From contig NZ_FUEZ01000004.1 of NCBI RefSeq assembly GCF_900157365.1, positions 4,060,966 to 4,124,965 on the forward strand: 64,000 nt of DNA. Direction: 5' to 3'. The translations under genes and the position numbers were made by a program. Below, piece after piece: positions 42,488 through 52,312 of this stretch. The notes below the pieces were generated by a model. The model was not told the origin of the DNA. It did no database searches and was given only the letters and a program-made list of their open reading frames with translations. The stretch is from Mycobacterium numidiamassiliense. Its GTDB lineage: Bacteria; Actinomycetota; Actinomycetes; Mycobacteriales; Mycobacteriaceae. Position 1 is the first letter of the stretch, and each line of letters opens with the position of its first letter.

Positions 42488-43804
42488 CTACCGCCGGCCG
42501 GCATTCCGCTTGCCGGTCGGACGCCGGGTACCGGCGGGCCGCACCGGCCGGGCTCCGGGAGCGGGCTTGCTCGGCAGCGGCTTGCTGACCTCGTCGGCCG
42601 CAGTCGTGGTGGTGGTGTTGGTCGTGGTGGCCGACGGCTCGCTCTGCCTGGGCGCCTCATCGTCGTCGGCCTCGGCGGCGGCGTCGGGGACGTCCTTGTC
42701 GGAAGCGGCCTCGGCACGCGCTTGCGCGGCGGGGCTACGCCGTTTGCCGACGCGGCGATTGTGCGTACGCACCAGGTCGGTGCGCTCGCGCAGCGTGACC
42801 AGCAGCGGCGTGGCGAAGAAGATCGACGAGTAGGTGCCGACGATGATGCCGACCAGCTGCACCAGCGCCAGGTCCTTGAGGGTGCCCACGCCCAGCAGCC
42901 ACACCGCCACCACCATCAGCGCCAGAATCGGCAGCACCGAGATCAGGCTGGTGTTGATCGAGCGCATGAAGGTCTGGTTGATCGCCAGGTTGGCCTCCTC
43001 GGCGAAAGTGCGCCGGGCGGTGTGCTGGAAACCGTTGGTGTTCTCCTCGACCTTGTCGAAGACGATGACGGTGTCATACAGCGAAAAACCCAGGATCGTC
43101 AGCAGGCCGATGACGGTGGCCGGGCTCACCTCGAAGCCCACCAGCGAATACACGCCGGCGGTCACCGTCAGGTCGAACACCATGGTGGTCAGCGCGGAGA
43201 TGGCCATGTACCGCTCGTAGCGGATCATGATGTAGATGCCGACCAGCACCAGGAACACGGCCAGCGCGATCAGCGCCTTCGTCGTGATCTGATCGCCCCA
43301 GGTCTCCGACACCGCCGAGTCGCTGATGGCCGCCTTGGTCGGCTTGCCGTCGGTGCCCTTGGGCTGGAAGGCGTCGAACAGCGCGTTGCGCAGCTTCGTC
43401 GTCTGGTCGTTGGACAGCGTCTCCGAACTGATCTGCACCGTCGCCGAAGCGCCGCTGCCGACGGTGACCACCGATGCGGGCTCGTGGCCCAGTGTCTTGC
43501 GGAAGACGTCGGACACCTGCGACGTCTGGACCGTGCCGGAGGCGGTCGCGGTGGGCATCGACACCGTGGTGCCGCCCTTGAAGTCGATACCGAAAGTGAA
43601 GCCCCGCAACAGGATTGACACGATCGCCACCGCGACGATCGCCCCGCTGATGCCGTACCACAGCCGGCGCCTGCCAACCACTTCGAACGCGCCGGTGCCG
43701 GTGTAGAGCCGGGAGAGGAAGCTGTGGTGCGCTACCCCTGCGGCCGCTCCGGAGGTCAACTCCTCGGCGCCTTCGCTGGCTTCGGTGATCTCTTTGGCGG
43801 CCAT
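42488..43804 (-). CDS. secF: protein translocase subunit SecF
   Basis: 438-residue membrane protein with six predicted helices: one N-terminal, then a periplasmic domain starting GIDFKGGTTV, then five more near the middle. The SecD/SecF export signature VGFEVSPATVIGLLTILGFSLYDTVIVFDKV is clear. The C-terminal 100 residues are a low-complexity, Thr/Pro/Arg-rich cytoplasmic tail. With SecD it uses proton motive force to pull proteins through SecYEG. It starts four bases after the secD stop, one operon with secD and probably yajC. Confidence 0.95.
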   Translation of the reverse strand: MAAKEITEASEGAEELTSGAAAGVAHHSFLSRLYTGTGAFEVVGRRRLWYGISGAIVAVAIVSILLRGFTFGIDFKGGTTVSMPTATASGTVQTSQVSDVFRKTLGHEPASVVTVGSGASATVQISSETLSNDQTTKLRNALFDAFQPKGTDGKPTKAAISDSAVSETWGDQITTKALIALAVFLVLVGIYIMIRYERYMAISALTTMVFDLTVTAGVYSLVGFEVSPATVIGLLTILGFSLYDTVIVFDKVEENTNGFQHTARRTFAEEANLAINQTFMRSINTSLISVLPILALMVVAVWLLGVGTLKDLALVQLVGIIVGTYSSIFFATPLLVTLRERTDLVRTHNRRVGKRRSPAAQARAEAASDKDVPDAAAEADDDEAPRQSEPSATTTNTTTTTAADEVSKPLPSKPAPGARPVRPAGTRRPTGKRNAGRR

Positions 43805-43808
43805 CTGC

Positions 43809-45680
43809 CTATCCCCGTCCCGTCTTCACCTGCGCCGAAGCCCGGCGCTCGCGGGCGACCTGCTGCACCGCGCCCAGGCCGTTGTATGCGGGTTTCGCCA
43901 ACGTCGGCGACTTGGAGGCCAGGTACACCAGCGGCCAGGTCACCAGGAACACCACGACGGTGTCGAGGACCGTGGTGAGCCCCAACGTGAAAGCGAAGCC
44001 CCGGACCTGACCGATCGCCAGGGCGTACAGCACACCGGCGGCCAGGAACGTGACGGCGTTGCCCGAGATGATCGTCCTGCGGGCCCGCACCCAGCCGCGT
44101 GGCACCGCCGACCGGAACGAACGCCCTTCGCGGATCTCATCTTTGATGCGTTCGAAGAACACCACGAATGAGTCGGCGGTGGTACCGATACCGATGATCA
44201 GACCGGCGATACCCGCCAGGTCCAGGGTGTAATTCATGTATCGGCCCAGCAGCACCAGGATGCCGAAAATCATTGAGCCAGAGGCAATTAACGACAATGC
44301 GGTGAGCACTCCCAGTGCCCGGTAATACACCAGTGAATAGACCAGCACCAGGAGCAAACCGATCGCACCGGCGATCAGGCCCGCGTGCAACGATGTCAAA
44401 CCCAGTGTCGCCGAAACGGTTTGGGCTTCCGATGATTCGAAGGACAGCGGCAGCGAACCGTACTTCAGGACGTTGGCCAGCTGCTTGGCGGTCGCGGCGG
44501 TGAAGGGGGGGTCGCCGCCGCTGATCTGGGTACGACCGCCGGGGATCGCCTCCTGGATCATCGGGGCGCTGACGACCTGCGAGTCCAGGGCGAACGCGGT
44601 CTGGGTGCCGATGTGCGCGGCCGTGAAGTCGGCCCAGGTATTCGCCGCGGACTGCTTGAACTGCACGTCGACGACATAGCCGATGCCGCGCTGGTTCATG
44701 CTCGCGGAGGCGTCCTGGATCTGATCGCCACTGATGATCGACGGCCCCAGCAGATAGGCGACCTTGTGGTCGGTGGAACAGGTCACCAGCGGCAGGGTCG
44801 GATCGTCATTGCCGGCCAGGATGTCGTCCTTGTCGCAGCGGGTCGCCTCGAACTGCAGGGCCAGAAACTCGACGCCCTGACGGGTGCTCTGCCGCCACTT
44901 CTTCTCGTCGGCGATGCGGTCGGCGAGGTCCTTACGCGGATCGGGCGGCGCGGGCGTCTCCGCCGGCGGGGCCTCCGGGGCCGGCGCGTTACCCGCCGGT
45001 GCCGGCGCGTTGGTCCCGGGCGCCGGAGGTGCGGGACTCGGCGCCGGGCTGGGCGCCGGTGGCGGGTCCTGCGGGTACGGACGCGGTTGCGGGGCGGGCC
45101 GGCCGGCGGGCGGTGCCGGCTGGGCGCCGGGAACGGGCGCGGGCTGACCGGTCGGCGCCGGCGCTCCGCCAGGTGCGGGTTGCAGACCCGGTAGGGGTTG
45201 GCCGCCGGGCGCGGGTTGGCCGCCGGGCGCGGGTTGGCCTCCAGGCGCCCCGGGCGCCGTCCCGGCGGGCTGCTGCGGCGGCTTGGGTTCGGCGCTTTGG
45301 GCCGGCATCGAGTTGAGCACCGGGCGGATGTAGAGGCGAGCGGTTTGGCCCAGGTTGCGGGCCTGGTTGCCGTCGTTTCCGGGCACCGTGATGACCAGGT
45401 TGTCGCCGTCAACCACGACCTCGGAACCGGAGACGCCCAGCCCGTTGACCCGGGCGCTGATGATCTGCTGCGCCTGTGCCAGCGCCTCCCGGCTGGGCCG
45501 CGACCCGTCCGGGGTGCGCGCGGTCAGCGTGACCCGGGTGCCGCCCTGCAGGTCGATGCCCAGCTTCGGTGCGGCTCGTTTGTCGCCGGTCAAAAACACC
45601 GACAGATAGACGGCGACCAGCATGAACAAGAAAACCGAGAGGTAGCGGGCAGGGTGCACCGGCGCCGAAGACGATGCCAC
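43809..45680 (-). CDS. secD: protein translocase subunit SecD
   Basis: 623-residue partner of SecF. N-terminal helix (about 13-30), the LGIDLQGGTRVTL motif, a periplasmic domain, then five membrane helices from about residue 430 with the LAGIAGLIIGIGTTADSFVVFFERIKDE signature. Residues about 131-248 form an unusually long Pro/Ala/Gly-rich insertion with G-G-Q-P-A-P repeats in the periplasmic part, making the protein longer than the M. tuberculosis version. GTG start with AAGGAAC upstream. The insertion is in frame and between structured regions, so it is probably tolerated. Confidence 0.95.
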   Translation of the reverse strand: MASSSAPVHPARYLSVFLFMLVAVYLSVFLTGDKRAAPKLGIDLQGGTRVTLTARTPDGSRPSREALAQAQQIISARVNGLGVSGSEVVVDGDNLVITVPGNDGNQARNLGQTARLYIRPVLNSMPAQSAEPKPPQQPAGTAPGAPGGQPAPGGQPAPGGQPLPGLQPAPGGAPAPTGQPAPVPGAQPAPPAGRPAPQPRPYPQDPPPAPSPAPSPAPPAPGTNAPAPAGNAPAPEAPPAETPAPPDPRKDLADRIADEKKWRQSTRQGVEFLALQFEATRCDKDDILAGNDDPTLPLVTCSTDHKVAYLLGPSIISGDQIQDASASMNQRGIGYVVDVQFKQSAANTWADFTAAHIGTQTAFALDSQVVSAPMIQEAIPGGRTQISGGDPPFTAATAKQLANVLKYGSLPLSFESSEAQTVSATLGLTSLHAGLIAGAIGLLLVLVYSLVYYRALGVLTALSLIASGSMIFGILVLLGRYMNYTLDLAGIAGLIIGIGTTADSFVVFFERIKDEIREGRSFRSAVPRGWVRARRTIISGNAVTFLAAGVLYALAIGQVRGFAFTLGLTTVLDTVVVFLVTWPLVYLASKSPTLAKPAYNGLGAVQQVARERRASAQVKTGRG

Positions 45681-45756
45681 GTTCCTTTTATCTCCTTGAG
45701 AATCGGTTTCTTACCCCGACAGAGCCTACGTGTCGTCTTCGTAGGCCCAGCGTCGG

Positions 45757-46119
45757 TCAAGAATCTTTGGCGACCCGGTTTCCGTTGGTGGAGTCGGCGG
45801 GGCCGTCGGCCTCGTTGGGGTCGTCAAGGCCGTCGGCGTCGTCGAACTCGTCAGCGTCCTCCGGCAGGATCCGGTCGCGAATGGCCAGCTTCATCCAGGT
45901 GGTCACCACTCCCGGCGAGATCTCCAGGTCGACGGTGTCGTCGGTGAACCTGACCACGGTGGCCTGCAGACCGGACGTGGTGTGCACCCGGTCGCCCGGC
46001 TGCAGCGACTCCTGCAAGTCGATCGTGGCTTGCATCGCGCGCTTCTGGCGTCGCGACGCGACGTACATGAACCCGCCCATAATGAGCAGGAACGGCAGGA
46101 ATAAGACCAAACTCTCCAT
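45757..46119 (-). CDS. yajC: preprotein translocase subunit YajC
   Basis: 120-residue single-pass membrane protein (helix about residues 4-20), followed by the R-R-Q-K-R-A-M segment and a small domain with LQPGDRVHTTSGLQATVVRF, the YajC signature. The C-terminal 35 residues are acidic (Asp/Glu rich). It is the accessory subunit of SecDF and lies 76 bases upstream of secD on the same strand. Confidence 0.93.
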   Translation of the reverse strand: MESLVLFLPFLLIMGGFMYVASRRQKRAMQATIDLQESLQPGDRVHTTSGLQATVVRFTDDTVDLEISPGVVTTWMKLAIRDRILPEDADEFDDADGLDDPNEADGPADSTNGNRVAKDS

Positions 46120-46382
46120 CGACGCGCCTGTCTTTCATATCGGTATAGCTGGTAATTCTTCTCCGCCGGTGACCATGCCGACCGGGAAGTCGTCCACCCC
46201 GTAACGGGTCCAGTGTGCCCGTTTAGTCTGGCAGGCCACAGGTCGCGACCGATCAGCACCTACTTGGACCTGCCCCGGTGGTGTCCTCGCACCGATTTCG
46301 TGTCAGGTGCCGGCCTGCCGAGAACCCCGCTTGCGGATAGGCTTTCACCGCGACGTGGCGCCTCGGCCGCGGGGAGGAGGAT

Positions 46383-47735
46383 GTGGTGGCCGGTCTCGAA
46401 CAGACTCGTCAACTCGTCACGGAAATCCCCGGACCCGCGTCGCTGGAACTCAACAAACGCCGGGCCGCGGCAGTCTCTCACGGCGTGGGAATCACGCTGC
46501 CCGTCTTCGTCACCCGCGCCGCAGGCGGCATCGTCGAGGATGTCGACGGCAACCGCCTCATCGACCTGGGTTCCGGCATCGCCGTGACCACGATCGGCAA
46601 CTCCGCCCCGCGCGTCGTCGACGCGGTACGCGCGCAAGTCGCCGACTTCACCCACACCTGTTTCATGGTGACGCCGTATGAGTCCTACGTCGCCGTCGCC
46701 GAAGAGCTCAACCGGATCACCCCGGGTTCCGGCGAGAAGCGCTCGGTGTTGTTCAATTCCGGCGCCGAGGCGGTCGAGAACGCCATCAAGGTGGCGCGCT
46801 CGTACACCCGCAAGTCCGCCGTGGCCGCGTTCGACCACGCCTATCACGGCCGCACCAACATGGCGATGGCGCTGACCGCCAAGTCCATGCCCTACAAGAG
46901 CGGATTCGGCCCGTTCGCCCCGGAGATCTACCGGGCGCCCATGTCCTACCCGTACCGCGACGGACTGCTCGACAAGGAACTCGCCACCGACGGTGAACTG
47001 GCCGCCGCTCGGGCGATCAGCGTCTTCGACAAGCAGATCGGCGCCGACAACCTGGCCGCCGTCATCATCGAACCGATCCAGGGCGAAGGTGGCTTCATCG
47101 TTCCGGCCGAGGGATTTCTGCCCGCCCTGCTCGACTGGTGCCGCAAGAACAACGTGGTGTTCATCGCCGACGAGGTGCAAAGCGGATTCGCGCGCACCGG
47201 CGCGATGTTCGCCTGCGAGCACGAGGGCGCAGGCGGTTTAGAACCCGACCTCATCTGCACGGCGAAGGGCATCGCCGGCGGTTTGCCGCTGTCGGCGGTG
47301 ACCGGCCGGGCCGAAATCATGGACGCCCCGCACGTCAGCGGACTGGGCGGCACCTTCGGGGGCAACCCGGTCGCCTGCGCCGCGGCGCTGGCCAGCATTG
47401 CGACCATCGAGTCCGACGGCCTGATCGAGCGGGCCCAGGAGATCGAGAGGCTGATCACCGAGCGGCTGCTGCGGTTGCAGGCCGCCGACGATCGGATCGG
47501 CGACGTCCGGGGCCGCGGCGCAATGATCGCCGTGGAGCTGGTGAAGTCCGGTACCAGCGATCCCGACGCCGAGCTGACGCGGAAGCTGACCATCGCGGCC
47601 CACGCGGCGGGCGTCATCGTGTTGACCTGCGGCATGTGGGGCAACGTCATCCGGCTGCTACCGCCGCTGACGATCAGCGATGAGCTGCTCGTCGAGGGGC
47701 TCGACATTCTGGCCGGGATTCTGGGCGACCTCTAA
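46383..47735 (+). CDS. gabT: 4-aminobutyrate aminotransferase
   Basis: 450-residue class III PLP-dependent aminotransferase, transferring the amino group of GABA to 2-oxoglutarate. Visible: D-G-N-R-L-I-D-L-G-S-G-I-A, the FNSGAEAVENAIK cofactor loop, the YHGRTNMAM motif, IADEVQSGFARTG, and the PLP lysine in CTAKGIAGGLPLSA. The GTG at 46383 has GAGGAGG close upstream. It is followed 170 bases later by the carboxylic acid reductase gene, as in M. tuberculosis (Rv2589-Rv2590). Confidence 0.93.
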   Translation: MVAGLEQTRQLVTEIPGPASLELNKRRAAAVSHGVGITLPVFVTRAAGGIVEDVDGNRLIDLGSGIAVTTIGNSAPRVVDAVRAQVADFTHTCFMVTPYESYVAVAEELNRITPGSGEKRSVLFNSGAEAVENAIKVARSYTRKSAVAAFDHAYHGRTNMAMALTAKSMPYKSGFGPFAPEIYRAPMSYPYRDGLLDKELATDGELAAARAISVFDKQIGADNLAAVIIEPIQGEGGFIVPAEGFLPALLDWCRKNNVVFIADEVQSGFARTGAMFACEHEGAGGLEPDLICTAKGIAGGLPLSAVTGRAEIMDAPHVSGLGGTFGGNPVACAAALASIATIESDGLIERAQEIERLITERLLRLQAADDRIGDVRGRGAMIAVELVKSGTSDPDAELTRKLTIAAHAAGVIVLTCGMWGNVIRLLPPLTISDELLVEGLDILAGILGDL

Positions 47736-47827
47736 ACCCGATTTCCAGACCCGGCGAACAGCATTTTCACAATCGCGGGTGGGCGATCTCACATGCCCAC
47801 CGACGGTAAACTGATTGAGGAATACCA

Positions 47828-47840
47828 TTAGCTTCGCTAA
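47828..47840. promoter_or_regulatory. possible operator upstream of the carboxylic acid reductase gene
   Basis: TTAGC-TTC-GCTAA is a perfect short palindrome in the relatively AT-rich 170 bases between gabT and the reductase gene. It sits about 65 bases before the start codon. The size and symmetry resemble TetR-type operators, but no regulator gene is nearby. Confidence 0.3.
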
Positions 47841-47905
47841 CGTTCTAATCAGCAGCGCAACGTGGCGCCAGCAACCAAATTTTCTCAATAGTGCAAGGAA
47901 CTGTT

Positions 47906-50900
47906 ATGTCGACTACTACTCGTGAAGAGCGGCTCGAACGCCGCATCGAGGAACTAACCGCTAACGACCCACAGTTCGCCGCAGCCAAGCCCGACCCGGC
48001 GGTCGCCGCCGCCCTCGAACAGCCTGGACTGCGACTGCCGCAGATCGTTCAGACCGTCCTGGAGGGCTACGCCGACCGTCCCGCCCTCGGACATCGCGCC
48101 GTTGAGTTCGTCAAGGACCCCAAGACCGGACGCACCGTGCTCGAGGTGCTCTCCCATTTCGACACCATCACCTATCGCGAGCTGGACGAGCGTGTGAGCG
48201 CGCTCGGCCGCGCGTTGACCAACGACTCACTGCGGGCCGGCGATCGTGTCGCGGTGCTCGGTTTCACCAGCGTCGACTTCACCACCATTGACGTGACGCT
48301 GAACAAAATCGGCGCGGTGGCGGTTCCACTGCAGACCAGCGCCGCGATCACCCAGCTACAGCCGATCGTGACCGAGACCGAGCCCAGCGTCATCGCGGCG
48401 AGCGTGAACCAGCTGTCCGACGCTGTCGAGCTGATCCTGAGCAGCGACCACCAGCCCGCCAAGCTCGTGGTGTTCGACTACCACCCCGAGGTCGACGACG
48501 AGCGCGAGGCCGTCGAAAGCGCCCGCGTGCGGTTGGCCGACGCCGCGGTGACCGTCGAACTGCTGGCTGACCTGCTCGAGCGCGGCAAGGGACTGCCCGC
48601 GACACCGGTGGCGAACGATAGCCCTGAAGACGCGCTGGCCCTGTTGATCTACACCTCCGGCAGCACGGGTGCGCCCAAGGGCGCGATGTACCCCCAGGCC
48701 AACGTCGGCAAGATGTGGTCCCGGTCGGCCAAAAACTGGTTCGGGGAGAGCGCGGCGTCGATCACGCTCAACTTCATGCCGATGAGCCACGTCATGGGTC
48801 GCGGGACCCTTTACGGCACGCTCGGTAACGGCGGCACCGCCTACTTCGCCGCCAAGAGCGACCTCTCGACGTTGCTGGAGGATCTCGAGCTGGTCCGGCC
48901 CACCGAGCTGAATTTCGTGCCGCGCATCTGGGAGACCCTCTACGGCGAATACCAGCGCCAGGTCGATCGGCGGCTCTCCGACTCCGCCGACCGCAAGGCC
49001 GTGGAAGCCGAGGTCATGGACGAGCAGCGTCAATACTCGCTCGGCGGTCGCTACATCTTCGCGATGACGGGCTCGGCCCCCACTTCCCCGGAGTTGAAGG
49101 CCTGGATCGAATCGCTCCTGGAGATGCACTTAACAGACGGTTACGGGTCCACCGAGGCCGGCATGGTCTTGCTCGACGGCGAAGTGCAGCGTCCGCCGGT
49201 CGTCGACTACAAGCTGGCCGACGTTCCGGATCTGGGCTACTTCGCCACCGACCGGCCCTATCCGCGTGGCGAATTACTGCTCAAGACGGCCAACATGTTC
49301 CCCGGCTACTACAAGCGCCCCGAGACCACCGCTGACGTGTTCGACGCCAACGGCTACTACCGGACCGGAGACGTCGTCGCCGAGGTCGGACCCGACAAGC
49401 TGGTCTACGTCGACCGCCGTAACAACGTGCTCAAGCTCGCGCAGGGCGAGTTCGTCACGGTCGCGAAGCTGGAGGCGATCTTCGGCAACAGCCCGCTGGT
49501 TCGGCAGATCTACGTCTACGGCAACAGCGCGCACCCCTACCTGTTGGCTGTGGTGGTTCCGACCGAGGAGGCGCTGGAACGCTTTGGCGCCGACGACCTC
49601 AAGCCGCGGATCGCCGACTCGTTGCAGAAAGTCGCGAGGGAAGCCGATCTGCAGTCCTACGAGGTGCCCCGCGACTTCATCATCGAGACCACGCCGTTCA
49701 CCCTGGAGAACGGTCTGCTGACCGGCATCCGCAAGCTGGCGTGGCCGAAGCTGAGGCAGCACTACGGCGAGCGGCTCGAACAGCTCTATGCCGACTTGGC
49801 CTCAGGCCAGGCCAACGAGCTGAGCGAGCTGCGCCGCAGCGGCGCGGAGGCACCCGTGCTGGCGACGGTGAGCCGGGCCGCGGCTGCCCTGCTGGGCGCG
49901 GCCACCACCGAGCTGACACCCGATGCCCACTTCACCGACCTGGGCGGAGACTCGTTGTCCGCCTTGACATTCGGTAACCTGCTGCACGAGATCTTCGACA
50001 TCGACGTGCCGGTCGGAGTCATCGTCAGCCCGGCCAACGACCTGTCGGCCATCGCCGCCTACATCGAGAACGAGCGGCGCGGCAGCAAGCGGCCCAGTTT
50101 CGCCTCGGTGCACGGTCGTGACGCCGTCGAGGTGCACGCGAGTGACCTCACGCTCGACAAGTTCATCGACGCGCCGACATTGGCCGGCGCAGCGAAGCTG
50201 CCCGCGCCGGCGACCGAGGTCCGCACGGTGCTGCTCACCGGCGCGACCGGCTTTCTGGGTCGCTACCTGGCTCTGGACTGGCTCGAGCGGATGGACCTGG
50301 TCGACGGCAAGGTGATCGCCCTGGTGCGGGCCAAGTCCGACGAGGACGCCCGCGCCCGGCTGGACAAGACGTTCGACAGCGGCGACCCCAAGCTGCTCGC
50401 GCGCTACCGGGAGCTGGCCACCGACCACCTCGAGGTCATCGCCGGCGACAAGGGCGAGGCCAACCTCGGCCTGGACGCCGACACCTGGCAGCGGCTGGCC
50501 GACACCGTCGACCTGATCGTCGACCCCGCCGCGCTGGTCAACCATGTGCTGCCGTACAGCGAACTGTTCGGTCCCAACGCACTGGGCACCGCCGAGCTGA
50601 TCCGGATCGCACTGACCGGCAAAAAGAAGCCATACACCTACGTCTCGACCATCGGGGTCGGTGACCAGATCACACCGGGGACGTTCACCGAGGACGCCGA
50701 CATCCGCCAGATCAGCGCAGACCGGCGGGTCAACGACAGCTACGCCAACGGCTACGGCAACAGCAAGTGGGCCGGCGAGGTCCTGCTGCGCGAGGCACAC
50801 GACCTGTGCGACCTGCCGGTGGCGGTATTCCGCTGCGACATGATCCTGGCCGACACCACCTACGCCGGTCAGCTCAACGTGCCGGACATGTTCACCCGGA

Positions 50901-51421
50901 TGATGCTGAGCCTGGTGGCCACCGGTATCGCCCCCGGCTCGTTCTACGAGCTGGACGCCGACGGCAACCGGCAGCGGTCCCACTACGACGGCCTGCCAGT
51001 CGAGTTCATCGCCGAAGCGATCTCCACGCTGGGAGCCCAGAACCTGGACAGCAAGGCAAGCTTCCAGACCTACCACGTGATGAACCCGTACGACGACGGC
51101 CTCGGGATGGACGAGTTCGTCGACTGGCTCATCGCCGACGGCAACGCCATTGCGCGCATCGCCGACTACGGCGACTGGCTGCCGCGGTTCGAGACCGCCC
51201 TGCGCGGGCTGCCCGAAAAGCACCGCAACGCCTCGCTGCTGCCGCTGTTGCACAACTACCAGAAGGCCGAGAAGCCGATCAACGGGTCGATGGCCCCGAC
51301 GGATCGCTTCCGCGCGGCTGTGCAGGACGCGAAAGTTGGCCCGGACAAAGACATTCCGCACATCTCGCCGCAGATCATCGCTAAGTACGTCAGCGACCTG
51401 CGACTGCTCGGACTGCTCTGA
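47906..51421 (+). CDS. car: carboxylic acid reductase (FadD9/CAR)
   Basis: 1171-residue three-domain enzyme reducing carboxylic acids to aldehydes with ATP and NADPH. Adenylation domain (about 1-640) with IYTSGSTGAPKGA and the Y-R-T-G-D motif; phosphopantetheine carrier domain with LGGDSLSAL, attachment serine S683; then a short-chain reductase domain starting TGATGFLGRYLA with the Y-G-N-S-K-W active site. It needs a phosphopantetheinyl transferase encoded elsewhere. I chose the ATG at 47906 with AAGGAA upstream over the GTG five codons earlier. It ends in a strong terminator hairpin. Confidence 0.95.
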   Translation: MSTTTREERLERRIEELTANDPQFAAAKPDPAVAAALEQPGLRLPQIVQTVLEGYADRPALGHRAVEFVKDPKTGRTVLEVLSHFDTITYRELDERVSALGRALTNDSLRAGDRVAVLGFTSVDFTTIDVTLNKIGAVAVPLQTSAAITQLQPIVTETEPSVIAASVNQLSDAVELILSSDHQPAKLVVFDYHPEVDDEREAVESARVRLADAAVTVELLADLLERGKGLPATPVANDSPEDALALLIYTSGSTGAPKGAMYPQANVGKMWSRSAKNWFGESAASITLNFMPMSHVMGRGTLYGTLGNGGTAYFAAKSDLSTLLEDLELVRPTELNFVPRIWETLYGEYQRQVDRRLSDSADRKAVEAEVMDEQRQYSLGGRYIFAMTGSAPTSPELKAWIESLLEMHLTDGYGSTEAGMVLLDGEVQRPPVVDYKLADVPDLGYFATDRPYPRGELLLKTANMFPGYYKRPETTADVFDANGYYRTGDVVAEVGPDKLVYVDRRNNVLKLAQGEFVTVAKLEAIFGNSPLVRQIYVYGNSAHPYLLAVVVPTEEALERFGADDLKPRIADSLQKVAREADLQSYEVPRDFIIETTPFTLENGLLTGIRKLAWPKLRQHYGERLEQLYADLASGQANELSELRRSGAEAPVLATVSRAAAALLGAATTELTPDAHFTDLGGDSLSALTFGNLLHEIFDIDVPVGVIVSPANDLSAIAAYIENERRGSKRPSFASVHGRDAVEVHASDLTLDKFIDAPTLAGAAKLPAPATEVRTVLLTGATGFLGRYLALDWLERMDLVDGKVIALVRAKSDEDARARLDKTFDSGDPKLLARYRELATDHLEVIAGDKGEANLGLDADTWQRLADTVDLIVDPAALVNHVLPYSELFGPNALGTAELIRIALTGKKKPYTYVSTIGVGDQITPGTFTEDADIRQISADRRVNDSYANGYGNSKWAGEVLLREAHDLCDLPVAVFRCDMILADTTYAGQLNVPDMFTRMMLSLVATGIAPGSFYELDADGNRQRSHYDGLPVEFIAEAISTLGAQNLDSKASFQTYHVMNPYDDGLGMDEFVDWLIADGNAIARIADYGDWLPRFETALRGLPEKHRNASLLPLLHNYQKAEKPINGSMAPTDRFRAAVQDAKVGPDKDIPHISPQIIAKYVSDLRLLGLL

Positions 51422-51429
51422 GACCACGC

Positions 51430-51470
51430 AAAGCCGATCGCCGGCCTGTGACGGGCTGGCGATCGGCTTT
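51430..51470 (+). terminator. terminator after the carboxylic acid reductase gene
   Basis: A 13-bp perfect stem (51430-51442 with 51458-51470, AAAGCCGATCGCC pairing) with a 15-base loop lies nine bases after the stop codon. Flanking bases pair further with a small bulge. It also faces the convergent gene at 51491-52204. Confidence 0.75.
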
Positions 51471-51490
51471 GTGCGTGGTGCGGTACGGGT

Positions 51491-52204
51491 TTAGCGCTGC
51501 GGATGCGGCCAGCGCATGTACGAAGCGTCCGGCGCGGGCGCGGCGTCCGCGCGATGCCGCCGCCAACCGCCCACCTTCGGCTCGTCCGCCGACGACGCGT
51601 ACTCGTCTAGCCGCGGGGTGGTCAGCGCGTCCGGTGCCACCTCACGCGACGGCTCCTGTAGCCCGGTCATGTACTCCGGCTCCCTGGCCGGCGGCGCTGC
51701 CGACCTGACGCTGGCGAGGGCGTCGATGTCGCTCGCCAGCCGCACCGCCAGGCGCGCCAAGGCGATGCCCCCGACGAAGACGATCAGGGCGCCCAGGCCG
51801 GAGAAGTACGAAATCTCCAGCGCGGCCCGCTTCCGGTCGGTCACGGCAATCGGGTCACCGGCCGAACCGATGCCCAGCAGCGGAGCGACCTCACCGCCGA
51901 CGACGAACCACGCGCCGGCCAGCACTGCCAGCCAGCCGCCCAACACCGCGGTGATCCGATTCCCGGAAAAGATCAGCAGCAAGCCCCCGAGCAGGGTCGC
52001 GGCGCCGGGCGCGACCTCGAGCCAGCCGCGAGCCGGGCTCCACGCCCAGTCCTGGTCGGGCGTGTACGCGAAATTGAAGTGCGGACCGACAAACGGTATG
52101 ACGGCACCCCAAGCACCCAGGATGACCAGGACTAACCCGCATACCGCGCCGCGGGACCGTGGCATCCACAACCTGCTTGGTTGGCCGTTTTGCGCGCGAC
52201 TCAT
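51491..52204 (-). CDS. membrane protein of unknown function
   Basis: 237 residues. About four hydrophobic helices (near 20-40, 64-80, 84-105 and 132-152), with a loop carrying WAWSPARGW, followed by an 80-residue hydrophilic, Pro/Arg/Ala-rich C-terminal tail. I do not recognise a family. M. tuberculosis has no gene of this kind between fadD9 and ruvB (it has a PE_PGRS gene there). ATG start at 52202-52204 with a GAGAG-type site. Confidence 0.65.
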   Translation of the reverse strand: MSRAQNGQPSRLWMPRSRGAVCGLVLVILGAWGAVIPFVGPHFNFAYTPDQDWAWSPARGWLEVAPGAATLLGGLLLIFSGNRITAVLGGWLAVLAGAWFVVGGEVAPLLGIGSAGDPIAVTDRKRAALEISYFSGLGALIVFVGGIALARLAVRLASDIDALASVRSAAPPAREPEYMTGLQEPSREVAPDALTTPRLDEYASSADEPKVGGWRRHRADAAPAPDASYMRWPHPQR

Positions 52205-52312
52205 GAACTCTCCTCGTTAGACGCCGGGCTACTTCAGCACCGCGTGGATACCCTGCGCCGTCGCGACGTAACCGAATCCGTGCCTGGTGAGGCTGGTGTG
52301 GCGTCCGTGGAT

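Noticed and set aside
45180..45250. Short tandem repeats that might be read as a repeat array or CRISPR
   Set aside because: They are 21-base in-frame repeats coding G-G-Q-P-A-P units in SecD, with no unique spacers.
52229..52312. 27 further in-frame codons after the DUF1304 stop, suggesting readthrough or a decayed domain
   Set aside because: The peptide matches nothing I know, and one chance in three gives the same frame; there is no readthrough signal.
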